This document shows positions 34,782 through 44,080 of a DNA stretch of 64,000 nucleotides, piece by piece; the stretch's first letter is position 1, and every line of letters begins with the position of its first letter. The notes beneath the pieces are model-generated. The model was not told where the DNA came from, ran no database searches, and saw only the letters and a list, made by a program, of their open reading frames with translations. The stretch covers positions 1-64,000 of the forward strand of contig JAVKEN010000009.1 in NCBI GenBank assembly GCA_040221415.1, read 5' to 3'. The DNA is from JAVKEN01 sp040221415. Lineage in GTDB: Bacteria > Pseudomonadota > Alphaproteobacteria > Rickettsiales > JABSSG01. The position numbers and the translations under genes are program-made.

Positions 34782-35630
34782 TTATTTATTTGCCAAACCT
34801 TCAACATAATCAATTCTTGAATGCTCAAGTTTGGCACCCTCCATTTTAGTACCAAGCAAACTAACACCTCTTAGATTGGCAAAATGAAGCTTTGCTTCTT
34901 TCAAATTAGCATTTCTAAGACTAGAATCCACTAATTTAGCATTACTGAAGTCAGCACCTTCAAAATTCACCTTATCCATATCTGCATTATAAATATTTGC
35001 TTTAGAAAGATTAGCACCAGACATATTAGCGCCGTTTAAAATGCAGTCAGACAGATTTGCGCCTGATAGGTTTGCTCCCGCTAGATTTGCGCCTGATAGG
35101 TTTGCTCCCGCTAGATTAATCTTTTGCATATCGGAGTCCACAAAAGAAGAATGGTCTAAATCACAAAACTCTAGATTTGCCTTATTTAATATAGCTCGAT
35201 TAACCGTAGCCCCTCGAAGTCTTGATCCCTTTAAGCTCGCAAAAGAAAAATCTACACCTGTTAAGTCTGCATTTTCTAACACAGCTAAATCCATTGAAGA
35301 AGAACTTAAATTTACTCCTCTTAAATTAACATATTTCATATATATGCCATTTAAGTCAGAACGTGATAAATTAAAACCAAATCTTTCAGTAATATTTATT
35401 GGCTTTCCCTCAGCTTTCAGCTTTAGTATATAACTTTCGAGCTCTTCCTTGCTGATATGTTTCGCCTTACCTTTCTGAAAGATTCTTTTTATGTCTTTCC
35501 CAAAAGTGTTTTTATCGTCCGCTTGGGTGTTGGTGGAAAAGAAATTATAAAAATATAAAGCTATCGCTAGTGTACATATCACTAGCAAATTCCACCCTAT
35601 AACAATGTTAGTATTGCTTCTTTTAGACAC
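34782..35630 (-). CDS. Membrane-anchored pentapeptide-repeat protein, 282 aa
   Basis: One N-terminal membrane segment (about residues 8-29) is followed by a linker and, from about residue 85 to 275, a classic pentapeptide region with the A(D/N)LxG(A/S) pattern (GANLSGANLAGANL). It should fold as a right-handed beta-helix outside the cytoplasm. Start codon GTG at 35630, with AAGAGA upstream; no better ATG exists. A perfect 30-base tandem duplication lies inside (35053-35112). It is followed by the dioxygenase-fold gene 28 bases on. Function unknown. Confidence 0.85.
   Translation of the reverse strand: MSKRSNTNIVIGWNLLVICTLAIALYFYNFFSTNTQADDKNTFGKDIKRIFQKGKAKHISKEELESYILKLKAEGKPINITERFGFNLSRSDLNGIYMKYVNLRGVNLSSSSMDLAVLENADLTGVDFSFASLKGSRLRGATVNRAILNKANLEFCDLDHSSFVDSDMQKINLAGANLSGANLAGANLSGANLSDCILNGANMSGANLSKANIYNADMDKVNFEGADFSNAKLVDSSLRNANLKEAKLHFANLRGVSLLGTKMEGAKLEHSRIDYVEGLANK
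35053..35112 (-). repeat. Perfect 30-bp tandem duplication inside the pentapeptide gene
   Basis: 35053-35082 and 35083-35112 are identical and encode two pentapeptides each, keeping the frame. The identity at synonymous positions indicates a recent slip or unequal exchange. Confidence 0.9.
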
Positions 35631-35754
35631 TATTTTCTCTTTTTTTTATATATCATACTATACGAAGGTTAACGATAAATTAACGCCAACTTAGAATTGA
35701 AAGTTATAAATAGTTCAAGTAAGAATAATAGAGATGTAAATTGTATATAAGCTC

Positions 35755-36822
35755 GTGAAATTTTCTTTTTTATCAACGACAGCCAAAATTTTATTGCTAG
35801 GATTCATAGCAATTGCTGTTTACAAAGGAAATCAGCAGCATTTAAAAGATTTTATACAAAATATTTTTTATACAAAAGATGAACCGACAAAAATAGAGTT
35901 AAAAACAAATTCTAAAATTAATAACTCTCACTCTCTCTCCGCTAAATCTAAGAATAATCAGAGAAAAAGAGTCTCGTCTGGAGAGCAATCTTTCATTAGC
36001 CAAAAAGCTGCTGATGTTTTCGATCATTTGATGGATAACCCACAATTTTATCATTTAGTTGAAAATATTTTAAAAGAATCGTCGTCTAAGCAAGGTGCTA
36101 TCATAGAAAATGACCCCGCTTTCCAGCCTATTATAAAATCTTATTTGCAATTCGGCAAAGGACCTCGGGCTTACTGTGGAGACCAAGTAACTATTGACTT
36201 TAAAATAGCCTCGTCTGAAGACGCCAACAATCTACATAACCTTCCCAAGAAAACATCAACATTTTTTCTAGGAGATAGAAAGAATAACATCCATTTGGGA
36301 GTACAGAACTCAATAGTAAATCTGCAAGAAAAATCTCTCATCAAATCAATTTTCTTTGACGACTTACTGCAAAGAACCGCTTTGGATCTAAAATACAAAA
36401 AATCATCTAACGCAAAGGTAGCAGAGATTAATCTAGTAAAAATTACTAAGCCTTACAAACCATCTAATCTAATCGTTCACTACACAAGGAATTCACCACC
36501 AGGGTCTCTTCCTCCATTCTGCGGAGAGCTTTATAGCTTTTCATATAAAGTCCTTAATATTAATGGAAAAGTTTTATATGATTCTAAGAAAAATAAGAAA
36601 ATACAGAACTTAGAGATTAATAATACAATTCCTCGTGAAGTTATCCAAGCTTTGCTTTCAGCGCCAATAAAAAATATGGGTCTAACAATTATTGGCACAA
36701 AGAAAAATATCCTAGCCTCTTTTGGAAATAAGAACATCTTCAACTTGAATAAAGTTAATTACTCTTCCAACAAATTGTTAGTTGTAAATCTCCAAGCTAT
36801 CACTCCTGATCAGCCTTCGTAA
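35755..36822 (+). CDS. Unknown membrane-anchored protein, 355 aa
   Basis: Starts at a GTG (35755). The first 24 residues form a single membrane anchor (TTAKILLLGFIAIAVYKG), then a basic Ser/Asn-rich linker and a soluble part. Two segments look alike, around residues 140-150 (YCGDQVTIDFKI) and 260-270 (FCGELYSFSYKV), and the second continues NGKVLYDS with a later NMGLTIIG. This loosely recalls the FKBP-type fold but lacks its key residues, so I do not assign it. The 3' end overlaps convergent tatD by 23 bases. Confidence 0.6.
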   Translation: MKFSFLSTTAKILLLGFIAIAVYKGNQQHLKDFIQNIFYTKDEPTKIELKTNSKINNSHSLSAKSKNNQRKRVSSGEQSFISQKAADVFDHLMDNPQFYHLVENILKESSSKQGAIIENDPAFQPIIKSYLQFGKGPRAYCGDQVTIDFKIASSEDANNLHNLPKKTSTFFLGDRKNNIHLGVQNSIVNLQEKSLIKSIFFDDLLQRTALDLKYKKSSNAKVAEINLVKITKPYKPSNLIVHYTRNSPPGSLPPFCGELYSFSYKVLNINGKVLYDSKKNKKIQNLEINNTIPREVIQALLSAPIKNMGLTIIGTKKNILASFGNKNIFNLNKVNYSSNKLLVVNLQAITPDQPS

Positions 36823-37579
36823 AAAGCTTAAAGAAGTTCTCAGTTGTTTTCTCTGCGCATTCTTCAACAGAAATATTTTTTAAATCCGCAAGGAACTCAA
36901 GAGTATTTTTTGTGTAGGCCGGTTCACATGTCTTTCCTCTAAAAGGAACAGGAGCCAAAAATGGTGCATCCGTCTCAACCAATAGCCTATTCATTGGTAT
37001 TTTCTTGATAACATCTTGGATCTTGGTTGCATTCTTAAAAGTCAGAATCCCAGAAACCGATATAGAAAGACCCATTTCTATCACAGCATCAGCAAGCCTC
37101 TGGGAAGAAGTAAAACAGTGAATCAAACCAGGAAACTCTCCCTTTTTCATCTCATCTGTTAAAATAGATATTGTATCTTCATCAGCTTCACGGGTATGAA
37201 TGATGATAGGCATAGCCAGCTCTCTAGCAACTTCTATATGTTTAATAAAAGATTGCTTTTGTTTTTCTCTATCTGAGTACTCATAATAATAATCTAACCC
37301 TGTCTCACCAATTCCGATAACCTTCTCTTTTTTTGCTAAGTGCAATAATTGATCAATCTCACTAAATTCTTTTTCTACTTCATGGGGATGAACTCCAACT
37401 GAGCAATAAATATTTTTGTACTTCTTAGCAATTAAATGTATGTCATCAAATTCCGATAATTTAGTGCAGATAGTTTGCATCAGTTTGACATCATTCTCTA
37501 AAGCCCTATTGATTACATCATCGAGGTAGTCTTTGAACTGAGGGAAATTTAAATGACAATGAGAATCAACAATATACAT
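36800..37579 (-). CDS. tatD: TatD-family metal-dependent hydrolase/DNase
   Basis: Amidohydrolase-fold enzyme of the TatD/YcfH family. The metal motifs are VDSHCHLNF, GVHPHE, GETGLDYYYE, IIHTRE, HCFTSS and VETDAPFLAP. The length, 259 residues, is typical. Its ATG overlaps the metG stop by one base (TAATG), and a holB-metG-tatD operon is a common bacterial arrangement. Family members act as 3'-5' DNases or D-aminoacyl-tRNA hydrolases; which applies is unclear. Confidence 0.92.
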   Translation of the reverse strand: MYIVDSHCHLNFPQFKDYLDDVINRALENDVKLMQTICTKLSEFDDIHLIAKKYKNIYCSVGVHPHEVEKEFSEIDQLLHLAKKEKVIGIGETGLDYYYEYSDREKQKQSFIKHIEVARELAMPIIIHTREADEDTISILTDEMKKGEFPGLIHCFTSSQRLADAVIEMGLSISVSGILTFKNATKIQDVIKKIPMNRLLVETDAPFLAPVPFRGKTCEPAYTKNTLEFLADLKNISVEECAEKTTENFFKLFTKADQE

Positions 37580-39099
37580 CAGTCAATCTTTCTAAAAATT
37601 ATTCCTGGTTTCACTATTTTCTGCCCAGGCTTTACGGCATAATTTTTGCTAAGTAGTTTAAAAGAGATTTCTCTAGAATCTATTCCTAATAATTCTAAAA
37701 TATTATTAGCAGCTTCCGGTAAAAATGGAGAAAGCAAAATGGCTATATACCTAATCACTTCACATAATTCATATAGAACTTTTTGCATTTCTTTTTCATC
37801 AGTTTTTTTGAGATCCCATGGAGCTGCATCATTCACATACTCATTGCCTTTTTCTGCAAGCAAGATGATTTCATTTAGAGCCTTATCATACTCATGTTTG
37901 TCAAATCTTGACTTTACCTTAGTAAAAACCTGCTGAGTATACTCTAAAAGATCTCTTTTATACAATTCGTCTAAATCAGAAATATTAGGAACAGCTTCAC
38001 CGCAATTTTTATGGACCATTGACATAGTACGCTGAATTAGATTGCCAATCTTATTTGCAAGTTCGCCATTAATCCTGGTGCGCAAAGTATTTTGAGAAAA
38101 GGTTCCATCTTGACCAAATGAAATCTCCTTCATTAGATAATACCTTGTTTCATCTAATCCATAATCTTCAATTAATTTGATAGGGTCAATAACATTGCCA
38201 AGCGACTTTGACATTTTTTCTCCCTCAGCTAACCACCACCCATGACTAACTATTTGTTTTGGAAGCTTGATCCCAGCAGCGAGCAAGAATGCAGGCCAAT
38301 ATATTGCGTGAAATCTAGTAATGTCTTTACCGACCATATGAATATCCGCAGGCCAGAAATCTTTGTATAATTCACCATTAATATTTGGATAACCAAGGGC
38401 ATTGATATAATTTGTCAATGCGTCTAACCAAACATACATTACATGCTTTTCATCTCCAGGAACAGGAATACCCCAGTCAAAACTAGTTCGAGAAATTGAT
38501 AAATCTTCTAAGCCTTGTTCAACAAATTTTCTAACCTCGTTCATACGAGATTTTGGATAAATAAAATTTGGATTTTTATCATAAAAATCTAAAAGCTTCT
38601 CACCCATTGTTGAAAGTTTAAAGAAGTAGCTTTCCTCCGCAAGCCACTGAACTTCTGCTCCTGTCGGAGCTTTTCCATCTACGAGCTCATCTTCCGAATA
38701 GAATGCCTCATCTTTAATTGCATACCACCCAGAATACTCACCCTTATATATATAACCTTTTTCATCCAGAATCTTCCAAAACGCCTTTGCTCCCTCTTTA
38801 TGCCTCTCTTCAGTTGTGCGAATAAAGTCATCATTGCTGAAATTCATTTTTTTGGTTAGTTCTCTGAATTTATCAGCCACTCCGTCAGAAAATTTTTGTG
38901 TTGGGATGTTCTTTGCTTCCGCTGCCTTTTCTATTTTCTGTCCATGTTCGTCAGTTCCTGTAAGGAACAATACTTTATACCCTTCTGCTCTCTTGAATCT
39001 TGCGACTACATCACATACTAAGGTTGTATACGCACTCCCTATATGTGGTCGATCATTAACGTAATATATCGGAGTTGTTATATAAAAGTTTTTTGACAT
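37579..39099 (-). CDS. metG: Methionine-tRNA ligase
   Basis: Class I synthetase for Met. It contains TPIYYVNDRPHIGSAYTT (HIGH motif), LTGTDEHGQKIEKAA, the tRNA/Met-site segment YVWLDALTNYINALG and GEKMSKSLGN (KMSKS). The zinc-binding Cys pairs of longer forms are absent, giving the short 506-residue type. The start overlaps the end of holB by 22 bases and the stop overlaps tatD by one base. Confidence 0.96.
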   Translation of the reverse strand: MSKNFYITTPIYYVNDRPHIGSAYTTLVCDVVARFKRAEGYKVLFLTGTDEHGQKIEKAAEAKNIPTQKFSDGVADKFRELTKKMNFSNDDFIRTTEERHKEGAKAFWKILDEKGYIYKGEYSGWYAIKDEAFYSEDELVDGKAPTGAEVQWLAEESYFFKLSTMGEKLLDFYDKNPNFIYPKSRMNEVRKFVEQGLEDLSISRTSFDWGIPVPGDEKHVMYVWLDALTNYINALGYPNINGELYKDFWPADIHMVGKDITRFHAIYWPAFLLAAGIKLPKQIVSHGWWLAEGEKMSKSLGNVIDPIKLIEDYGLDETRYYLMKEISFGQDGTFSQNTLRTRINGELANKIGNLIQRTMSMVHKNCGEAVPNISDLDELYKRDLLEYTQQVFTKVKSRFDKHEYDKALNEIILLAEKGNEYVNDAAPWDLKKTDEKEMQKVLYELCEVIRYIAILLSPFLPEAANNILELLGIDSREISFKLLSKNYAVKPGQKIVKPGIIFRKID

Positions 39100-40001
39100 A
39101 AGCTATGAATTTTCAAGTAAATCGATTGTATGCAGTCTTTTTTATTCAAATATAAATTAGCAATCTTATATTCCATATCTTGAATATGATCAATCAATTT
39201 CCCTAACTCGTGACGATCAATATGATTGAAATAATTTAATATATTGCCCTCTTCGCTCATCACTTCTGCATGGGTGTTTAGCAGTATGTAGCAAATTCTT
39301 TTCAACAAAATAAATATCAAATTCCAGTTCTCATTAACATCAAGCTTTGTCAAAAGGATATTGAATTTAATAAAGTCTAAATTTTTTTCCTTAAGCGAGG
39401 CAAGCAAGCACTTATAAAACTCTTCAAATTTAATTTGAGCCATTACAGTTGCATTGCCAATATTATAGGTAGCCATTAGCAAGTATTTCTTTGCCAGCTC
39501 TTCATTATATTTCACATACGGCATTAAAATTTCTTCTGATTGCTTTTTGCTCGGCGATTGGAATCTAAAATTAACACATCTTGATCTAATGGTTGGTAGA
39601 ACCTGGCTACTTTTGTGATTAATTAGAATGAAAAAACAATTATGTTTTGGCTCTTCTAATGGTTTGAGCAGAATATTTGCCGAATTGACATTTAAATCAT
39701 CAGCTGCATCAACCACAACAAATCGACTTTTTCCATCGAATTCAGTTTGAGTTAGAAAGCCATTCAACTCTCTTATTTGATCTATTGTTATTTTTCCTGA
39801 TTTTGAATCAGGAGAAACCCATTTCAAATTATATATTTTGTTTGAACCTTGTTTCTTGAGAATATTCTCAATAATATTTTTAGCAGCCAGAGATTTCCCA
39901 ATACCCTTTTCCCCGCTCAAAATGATACTGTGATGATTCTTTTTGCTTAACAGAAAATTTTCAATATTATGTATATTGTCGATATCACCAATGTAATTCA
40001 T
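39078..40001 (-). CDS. holB: DNA polymerase III delta-prime subunit
   Basis: AAA+-type clamp-loader subunit. The Walker A-like motif SGEKGIGKS (about residues 29-37), VVVDAADDLNVNSANILLK and the RSRCVNFRF segment (SRC motif) are clear. The 307-residue protein is diverged toward the C-terminus. It overlaps metG and heads the holB-metG-tatD unit. Identification rests on the motifs and the neighbourhood. Confidence 0.85.
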   Translation of the reverse strand: MNYIGDIDNIHNIENFLLSKKNHHSIILSGEKGIGKSLAAKNIIENILKKQGSNKIYNLKWVSPDSKSGKITIDQIRELNGFLTQTEFDGKSRFVVVDAADDLNVNSANILLKPLEEPKHNCFFILINHKSSQVLPTIRSRCVNFRFQSPSKKQSEEILMPYVKYNEELAKKYLLMATYNIGNATVMAQIKFEEFYKCLLASLKEKNLDFIKFNILLTKLDVNENWNLIFILLKRICYILLNTHAEVMSEEGNILNYFNHIDRHELGKLIDHIQDMEYKIANLYLNKKDCIQSIYLKIHSLCQKTFI

Positions 40002-40040
40002 TAGATCTAAGATTGTTTAATCCATGAATATTAACATAAA

Positions 40041-40676
40041 ATGAAACCTGAGAAAGAAATTAATAGAATTTTTGAAATTTTATCTGCTGATAATCCTGAG
40101 CCAAAAACAGAACTGGAGTTCACAAACATCTATACTTTAGCAGTTGCTGTAATTTTATCTGCTCAAGCTACAGACATTGGAGTGAACAAAGCTACAAAAT
40201 TATTATTTAAAAAGATTCACACACCTGAACAAATGGTAGAACTTGGAGAAGAGAGGTTAAAAAAATATATTAAATCGATAGGGCTTTTTAACAGCAAAGC
40301 AAAAAACATCTTTCTTATGAGCAAGGCATTAATTGAAAATCACAGTTCAGAAATTCCAAATGATTTTGACAAGCTAATTAGACTTCCTGGCATCGGCAGA
40401 AAAACTGCAAACGTGATTATGAATTGTGCATTCGGAGAAGAAACTATAGCTGTTGACACTCATGTGTTCAGAGTAAGCAAAAGAGTTGGTCTTGCTTCTG
40501 GAGCCACCCCAGATAAAGTAGAAAAAGAACTATCAAACATAGTTCCAAAGAAGTGGAAGCAACATGCTCATCACTGGCTCATACTACACGGTAGATACAT
40601 TTGTAAAGCTAGAAGACCTGAGTGCAGAGAATGCAAGATTTCTGAATTTTGTGATTATTACAAAGAAATCATTTAG
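40041..40676 (+). CDS. nth: Endonuclease III
   Basis: DNA glycosylase/AP lyase for oxidised pyrimidines. The helix-hairpin-helix LPGIGRKTANVIM contains the catalytic Lys, followed by VDTHVFRVSKR with the catalytic Asp, and a C-terminal [4Fe-4S] cluster motif CKARRPECRECKISEFC. The 211-residue length is normal. It is divergent from holB, and the last eight bases overlap the convergent 591-residue gene. Confidence 0.97.
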   Translation: MKPEKEINRIFEILSADNPEPKTELEFTNIYTLAVAVILSAQATDIGVNKATKLLFKKIHTPEQMVELGEERLKKYIKSIGLFNSKAKNIFLMSKALIENHSSEIPNDFDKLIRLPGIGRKTANVIMNCAFGEETIAVDTHVFRVSKRVGLASGATPDKVEKELSNIVPKKWKQHAHHWLILHGRYICKARRPECRECKISEFCDYYKEII

Positions 40677-42444
40677 TTCTTTCCTTTGCTTCGGTGCTAT
40701 CAGGAGTAACACTTGGACTAACTGACTCACCTTCTACAACTTCTCTAGGTGATGTGTCCCCACCAAAATATTTGTATAATTTTTTTCCAACTTCAGTCAC
40801 TGTTGATCTCGGAATAAGGCTACTCCTTCCTTCCATTAACCTCACCTCAGGCCCTTCAGTTTTTCTAAGACGTATATTTTGTTCTAACACAGAAATAAAA
40901 TCATCTATTTCTTTGGCTTTTTCCTTAGGGTCGAATCCTTGTTCCAAATATAATGAATTTATTAAATTTGTTATATCTTTTGTAGTAACGTCCATCTCTT
41001 CTACTCTAACATGCCGTCCATGCACAGCTCGCATTTCCCTTTTTAAATCTCCTGCTATACCGTGTACAGCACTACCCCTCCCTCCAATTGAAAAACCTGT
41101 CATTTCATGTGCAACTTGTACAACATCATTGAATCTCATTATTAAAGATTCCGCCCCTAAAGTAACTGTATTTAGTCTGGCTTTTACTAATCTCGAAGCG
41201 TCAGTTTTTATTTTGTTAGAATGTTCTTCTTCACCATATATTTCATTAAGGAGAGACCCGAGATCATCAGACGTCACCTCCTCTCCCTTCGGATCTACTA
41301 TTCCGCGTGATTTCATAACCAACTCTAACATAGTAGGAATGTCGTTGGTTTCATGCAAACCTGTAACAGCATTGACTGCGCTCACAACATTCTCAAATCT
41401 ACCTATTGTTTTCACCTCTTCACTTCCTGGCATTAGCTCTACACCCTCACCAACTGACACAAAACTATGACTGCCTGTGTCAATTTCTAAAGAAGAAGCT
41501 ATTCCTTTAGGAGAAAGGCCCATCTTACCCTCAAACAACTCATCTATATCTCTAATTTTCACCTCCTCTCGCCTACCATAAGGAACCTTAATAGTCATTC
41601 GCGAAGAACCCATTTCCTTCCACTCATCACCTAAAATAGCCCTATATGAGGCGGAGCACTCTATAGTTAGATTATTAGTTTTTTTGTCAAAATTAAGTAC
41701 TAAATTTCTACGCCCCCCATCTTCTACACAGATCAAATCAGAATGCACAGATGGTTGAATAGCAGACGATATCTCGCTGTTTATGTTCTCGTAATAATCT
41801 CGTGAGACCGCTAATACTATTGATCTTAACGCATCTCTGCTTAGACCCTCTTCCATTTTTAATTTATTAAGAAAATCCATTATATCTGGGTCTTCTTGTT
41901 CCATATATTCTGAAACGGTTTGTTTTGTTCCATTAATATTCATCTTCACAAATCCTAAGTCAACTCTCTCAGCGTGATCTTTTACTTGTTTAAGAATTTG
42001 CTCTTTTACTTTGTTAAGTTCCGACTTAATAGCTATGTAGTCTCTCTTCTCTAAATTCTCAAAAACTGATGCAAGAGCCCCAAAGATAAACTCTCCTTTT
42101 TCTGCATCTTCATTTAGCATTATTTCAAATTCTTTAGAGTCTTTGGGTGGCATAACAAAATCTAACTCACCTAACTTATGCATCTCAGATAACTTAAAAC
42201 AAGAATAGGCTTTGTAGAGATTATCAAAATGTTTGTCTCTATTACGATTAAGTGATTCTATAACTATGAAAGATCTTTCTGACTCTGATATTCGTGAAAC
42301 ATTAGTGTATATATCTTCTAACACACGAAAGCCGCTACACATCATTGCCGCCCCAGAAATTGCTCCTATACCTCCTATGCCTGTCAAATCAACATCTGAG
42401 AATTGTCCAAGATCTAATTTAATTTTTGAATATTCCTTCACCAC
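40669..42444 (-). CDS. Unknown 591-residue protein with an internal duplicated domain
   Basis: No family recognised. Near the N-terminus a Gly-rich hydrophobic patch (GIGGIGAISGAAMMC) is followed by a charged helical region, then a beta-rich part (about 235-295). Two related segments lie at about residues 348-407 (RFENVVSAVNAVTG, then TSDDLGSLLNEIYGE) and 436-503 (RFNDVVQVAHEMTG, then TTKDITNLINSLYLE). The start is a GTG at 42444 with a weak RBS; no ATG fits. It follows comEC by 27 bases. It is likely accessory and host-related, by analogy with the other large unknown proteins here. Confidence 0.7.
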   Translation of the reverse strand: MVKEYSKIKLDLGQFSDVDLTGIGGIGAISGAAMMCSGFRVLEDIYTNVSRISESERSFIVIESLNRNRDKHFDNLYKAYSCFKLSEMHKLGELDFVMPPKDSKEFEIMLNEDAEKGEFIFGALASVFENLEKRDYIAIKSELNKVKEQILKQVKDHAERVDLGFVKMNINGTKQTVSEYMEQEDPDIMDFLNKLKMEEGLSRDALRSIVLAVSRDYYENINSEISSAIQPSVHSDLICVEDGGRRNLVLNFDKKTNNLTIECSASYRAILGDEWKEMGSSRMTIKVPYGRREEVKIRDIDELFEGKMGLSPKGIASSLEIDTGSHSFVSVGEGVELMPGSEEVKTIGRFENVVSAVNAVTGLHETNDIPTMLELVMKSRGIVDPKGEEVTSDDLGSLLNEIYGEEEHSNKIKTDASRLVKARLNTVTLGAESLIMRFNDVVQVAHEMTGFSIGGRGSAVHGIAGDLKREMRAVHGRHVRVEEMDVTTKDITNLINSLYLEQGFDPKEKAKEIDDFISVLEQNIRLRKTEGPEVRLMEGRSSLIPRSTVTEVGKKLYKYFGGDTSPREVVEGESVSPSVTPDSTEAKERTK

Positions 42445-42471
42445 TTTTTACTACCCAATAAATACATCTGT

Positions 42472-44043
42472 TTAAATCATAAAAGAAACTGCCACAACTA
42501 ACAATCCTATATAACGCGCTTTCTGAGTCCACAAGCAAAACCAAAACGCACCTAGAGTAAATATAAAAAGATTTAAATCATTGAAAATTGATAGCATCAC
42601 TTTGGAATGACTCAAATTATTAACCCATGTCGTTATCTCTAATAATGTATCCAGACCTAAATTAATTGGTATTAGAGCAATATTAGAAAATCCGGTCAAT
42701 AAAAGTAAGAAATAAATCACAACAAAAGGCATAATTATAAAACTTATAATTGGACCAACTACAAGATTAGCTAGAACTGCATAACTTGAAACAAATTGAA
42801 AGTGGTACAACACAAACATAGAAGTTGCTATGGTTGCAACAAAGGAAGAAATTGTAGTGCCTAATAAATACAGAACGATTCTATTAATTCTCAACAAATA
42901 AAATTTGTTTTTAAAAATCTCAAAAACTGCAATCAGCGACAACGTCGCAATAAATGAGAGCTGAAAACCTGGCTGTAAAATAAATTCTGGATAAAAAAGC
43001 AACATTATAAATGCAGCTGCTGCTATCGCTCTTTTCAAATCAGGTTGAAGATCAAAAATAATGGCCGTCATAAATAAAAGAATCATAAAAAAGGCTCGCA
43101 CAGCAGACACTTGTATACCCGTTGCAAACAAGTAAAATAATGTGGCAACAATTGCTACAAATGCAGCTAATTTTTTAGTGTTATATTTTTGCGATATATT
43201 GAGAAAGAAGCTAAGAGAATATCTTGTGGTAAAAAAAATTATCGCTGCAATCAAGGATAAATGCATTCCAGAAACTGCAAAGACATGTGATAATCCTGAA
43301 ACTCTTATTTGTTCATTTTCTTGTTTAGGGATCATAGATTTTTCTCCAACTATCAGAGCAGAAGCAAGGGATCCTGTTTTTACACCTAAAAACTGAATAA
43401 TATTTTTACTAATATTTTTTCTAAAATTATTTAATGAATCGTATAAATCTTGTGTATTATCACCTTTCTTAAGTATTTTAATTTTAGTTCTAGTAAATGC
43501 CGTTCCACTAATCCCCTTATAGTAGTCATATCTACTAAAATCAAAATTACTGTTCTTCGCCTTCTTAGAAGGAATAATTGTGGCCTTAAAATTTATGTAA
43601 TCACCGCTTTTAATTAAAGGATTGGGGTTAGTTGAAACTACTCGTAATTTGTTATAAACTCCTCTTTTTTTGCTCAACCTGTTACTTGTTGTTATCAAAA
43701 TTGATTTACCGTCCGCTTTACAGCTTACCTCGCTAACCTTAGCTTTAACCCAAACTGCATACATAGGCCTAGATATGGTTTTTGTATTCACATACTCAGT
43801 TCTTAAAGAAGCCGCGCTTGTGCCCAAGACAAGGAACATAACAGGTAATAAAACTGGAGATTTATAATATATGTATGCAAGTGCAATACCTGCAAATATC
43901 AGAAGAAAGGCGTAAGTATAATCAGTATTTAAAAACTTAAAGTAAAATAAAATGCCTAAAATAAAGAAAACTATGTACCACAAAGGCCACTGGCTTTGCT
44001 CTTTAAACAGAAACTCTTTTATGTGATTAATAATAACATTCAC
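42472..44043 (-). CDS. comEC: ComEC/Rec2-type DNA-uptake channel, shortened, 523 aa
   Basis: Polytopic protein with an N-terminal DUF4131-like soluble domain (about residues 90-190) and the competence channel domain with GLSHVFAVSGMHLSL and VSAVRAFFMI, plus further helices. It ends without the C-terminal metallo-beta-lactamase domain found in long ComEC proteins. The start is a GTG at 44043 with GGAAGAAGG some 11 bases upstream. ComEC moves single-stranded DNA across the inner membrane. Whether uptake is active here is unknown, as no other com gene is in view. Confidence 0.88.
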   Translation of the reverse strand: MNVIINHIKEFLFKEQSQWPLWYIVFFILGILFYFKFLNTDYTYAFLLIFAGIALAYIYYKSPVLLPVMFLVLGTSAASLRTEYVNTKTISRPMYAVWVKAKVSEVSCKADGKSILITTSNRLSKKRGVYNKLRVVSTNPNPLIKSGDYINFKATIIPSKKAKNSNFDFSRYDYYKGISGTAFTRTKIKILKKGDNTQDLYDSLNNFRKNISKNIIQFLGVKTGSLASALIVGEKSMIPKQENEQIRVSGLSHVFAVSGMHLSLIAAIIFFTTRYSLSFFLNISQKYNTKKLAAFVAIVATLFYLFATGIQVSAVRAFFMILLFMTAIIFDLQPDLKRAIAAAAFIMLLFYPEFILQPGFQLSFIATLSLIAVFEIFKNKFYLLRINRIVLYLLGTTISSFVATIATSMFVLYHFQFVSSYAVLANLVVGPIISFIIMPFVVIYFLLLLTGFSNIALIPINLGLDTLLEITTWVNNLSHSKVMLSIFNDLNLFIFTLGAFWFCLWTQKARYIGLLVVAVSFMI

Positions 44044-44080
44044 TTTAATAAAATGCCTTCTTCCTCATCAAGAGGTAAGT

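Noticed and set aside
35041..35433. Plus-strand frame with repeated RFAPDRFAP units
   Set aside because: It is the reverse reading of the pentapeptide repeats of the minus-strand gene.
40694..41470. Long open frame (258 codons) on the plus strand opposite the 591-residue gene
   Set aside because: It mirrors the minus-strand gene, has no RBS and encodes a Ser/Thr/Pro-rich chain without recognisable domain; the minus-strand frame is longer and has internal domain structure.
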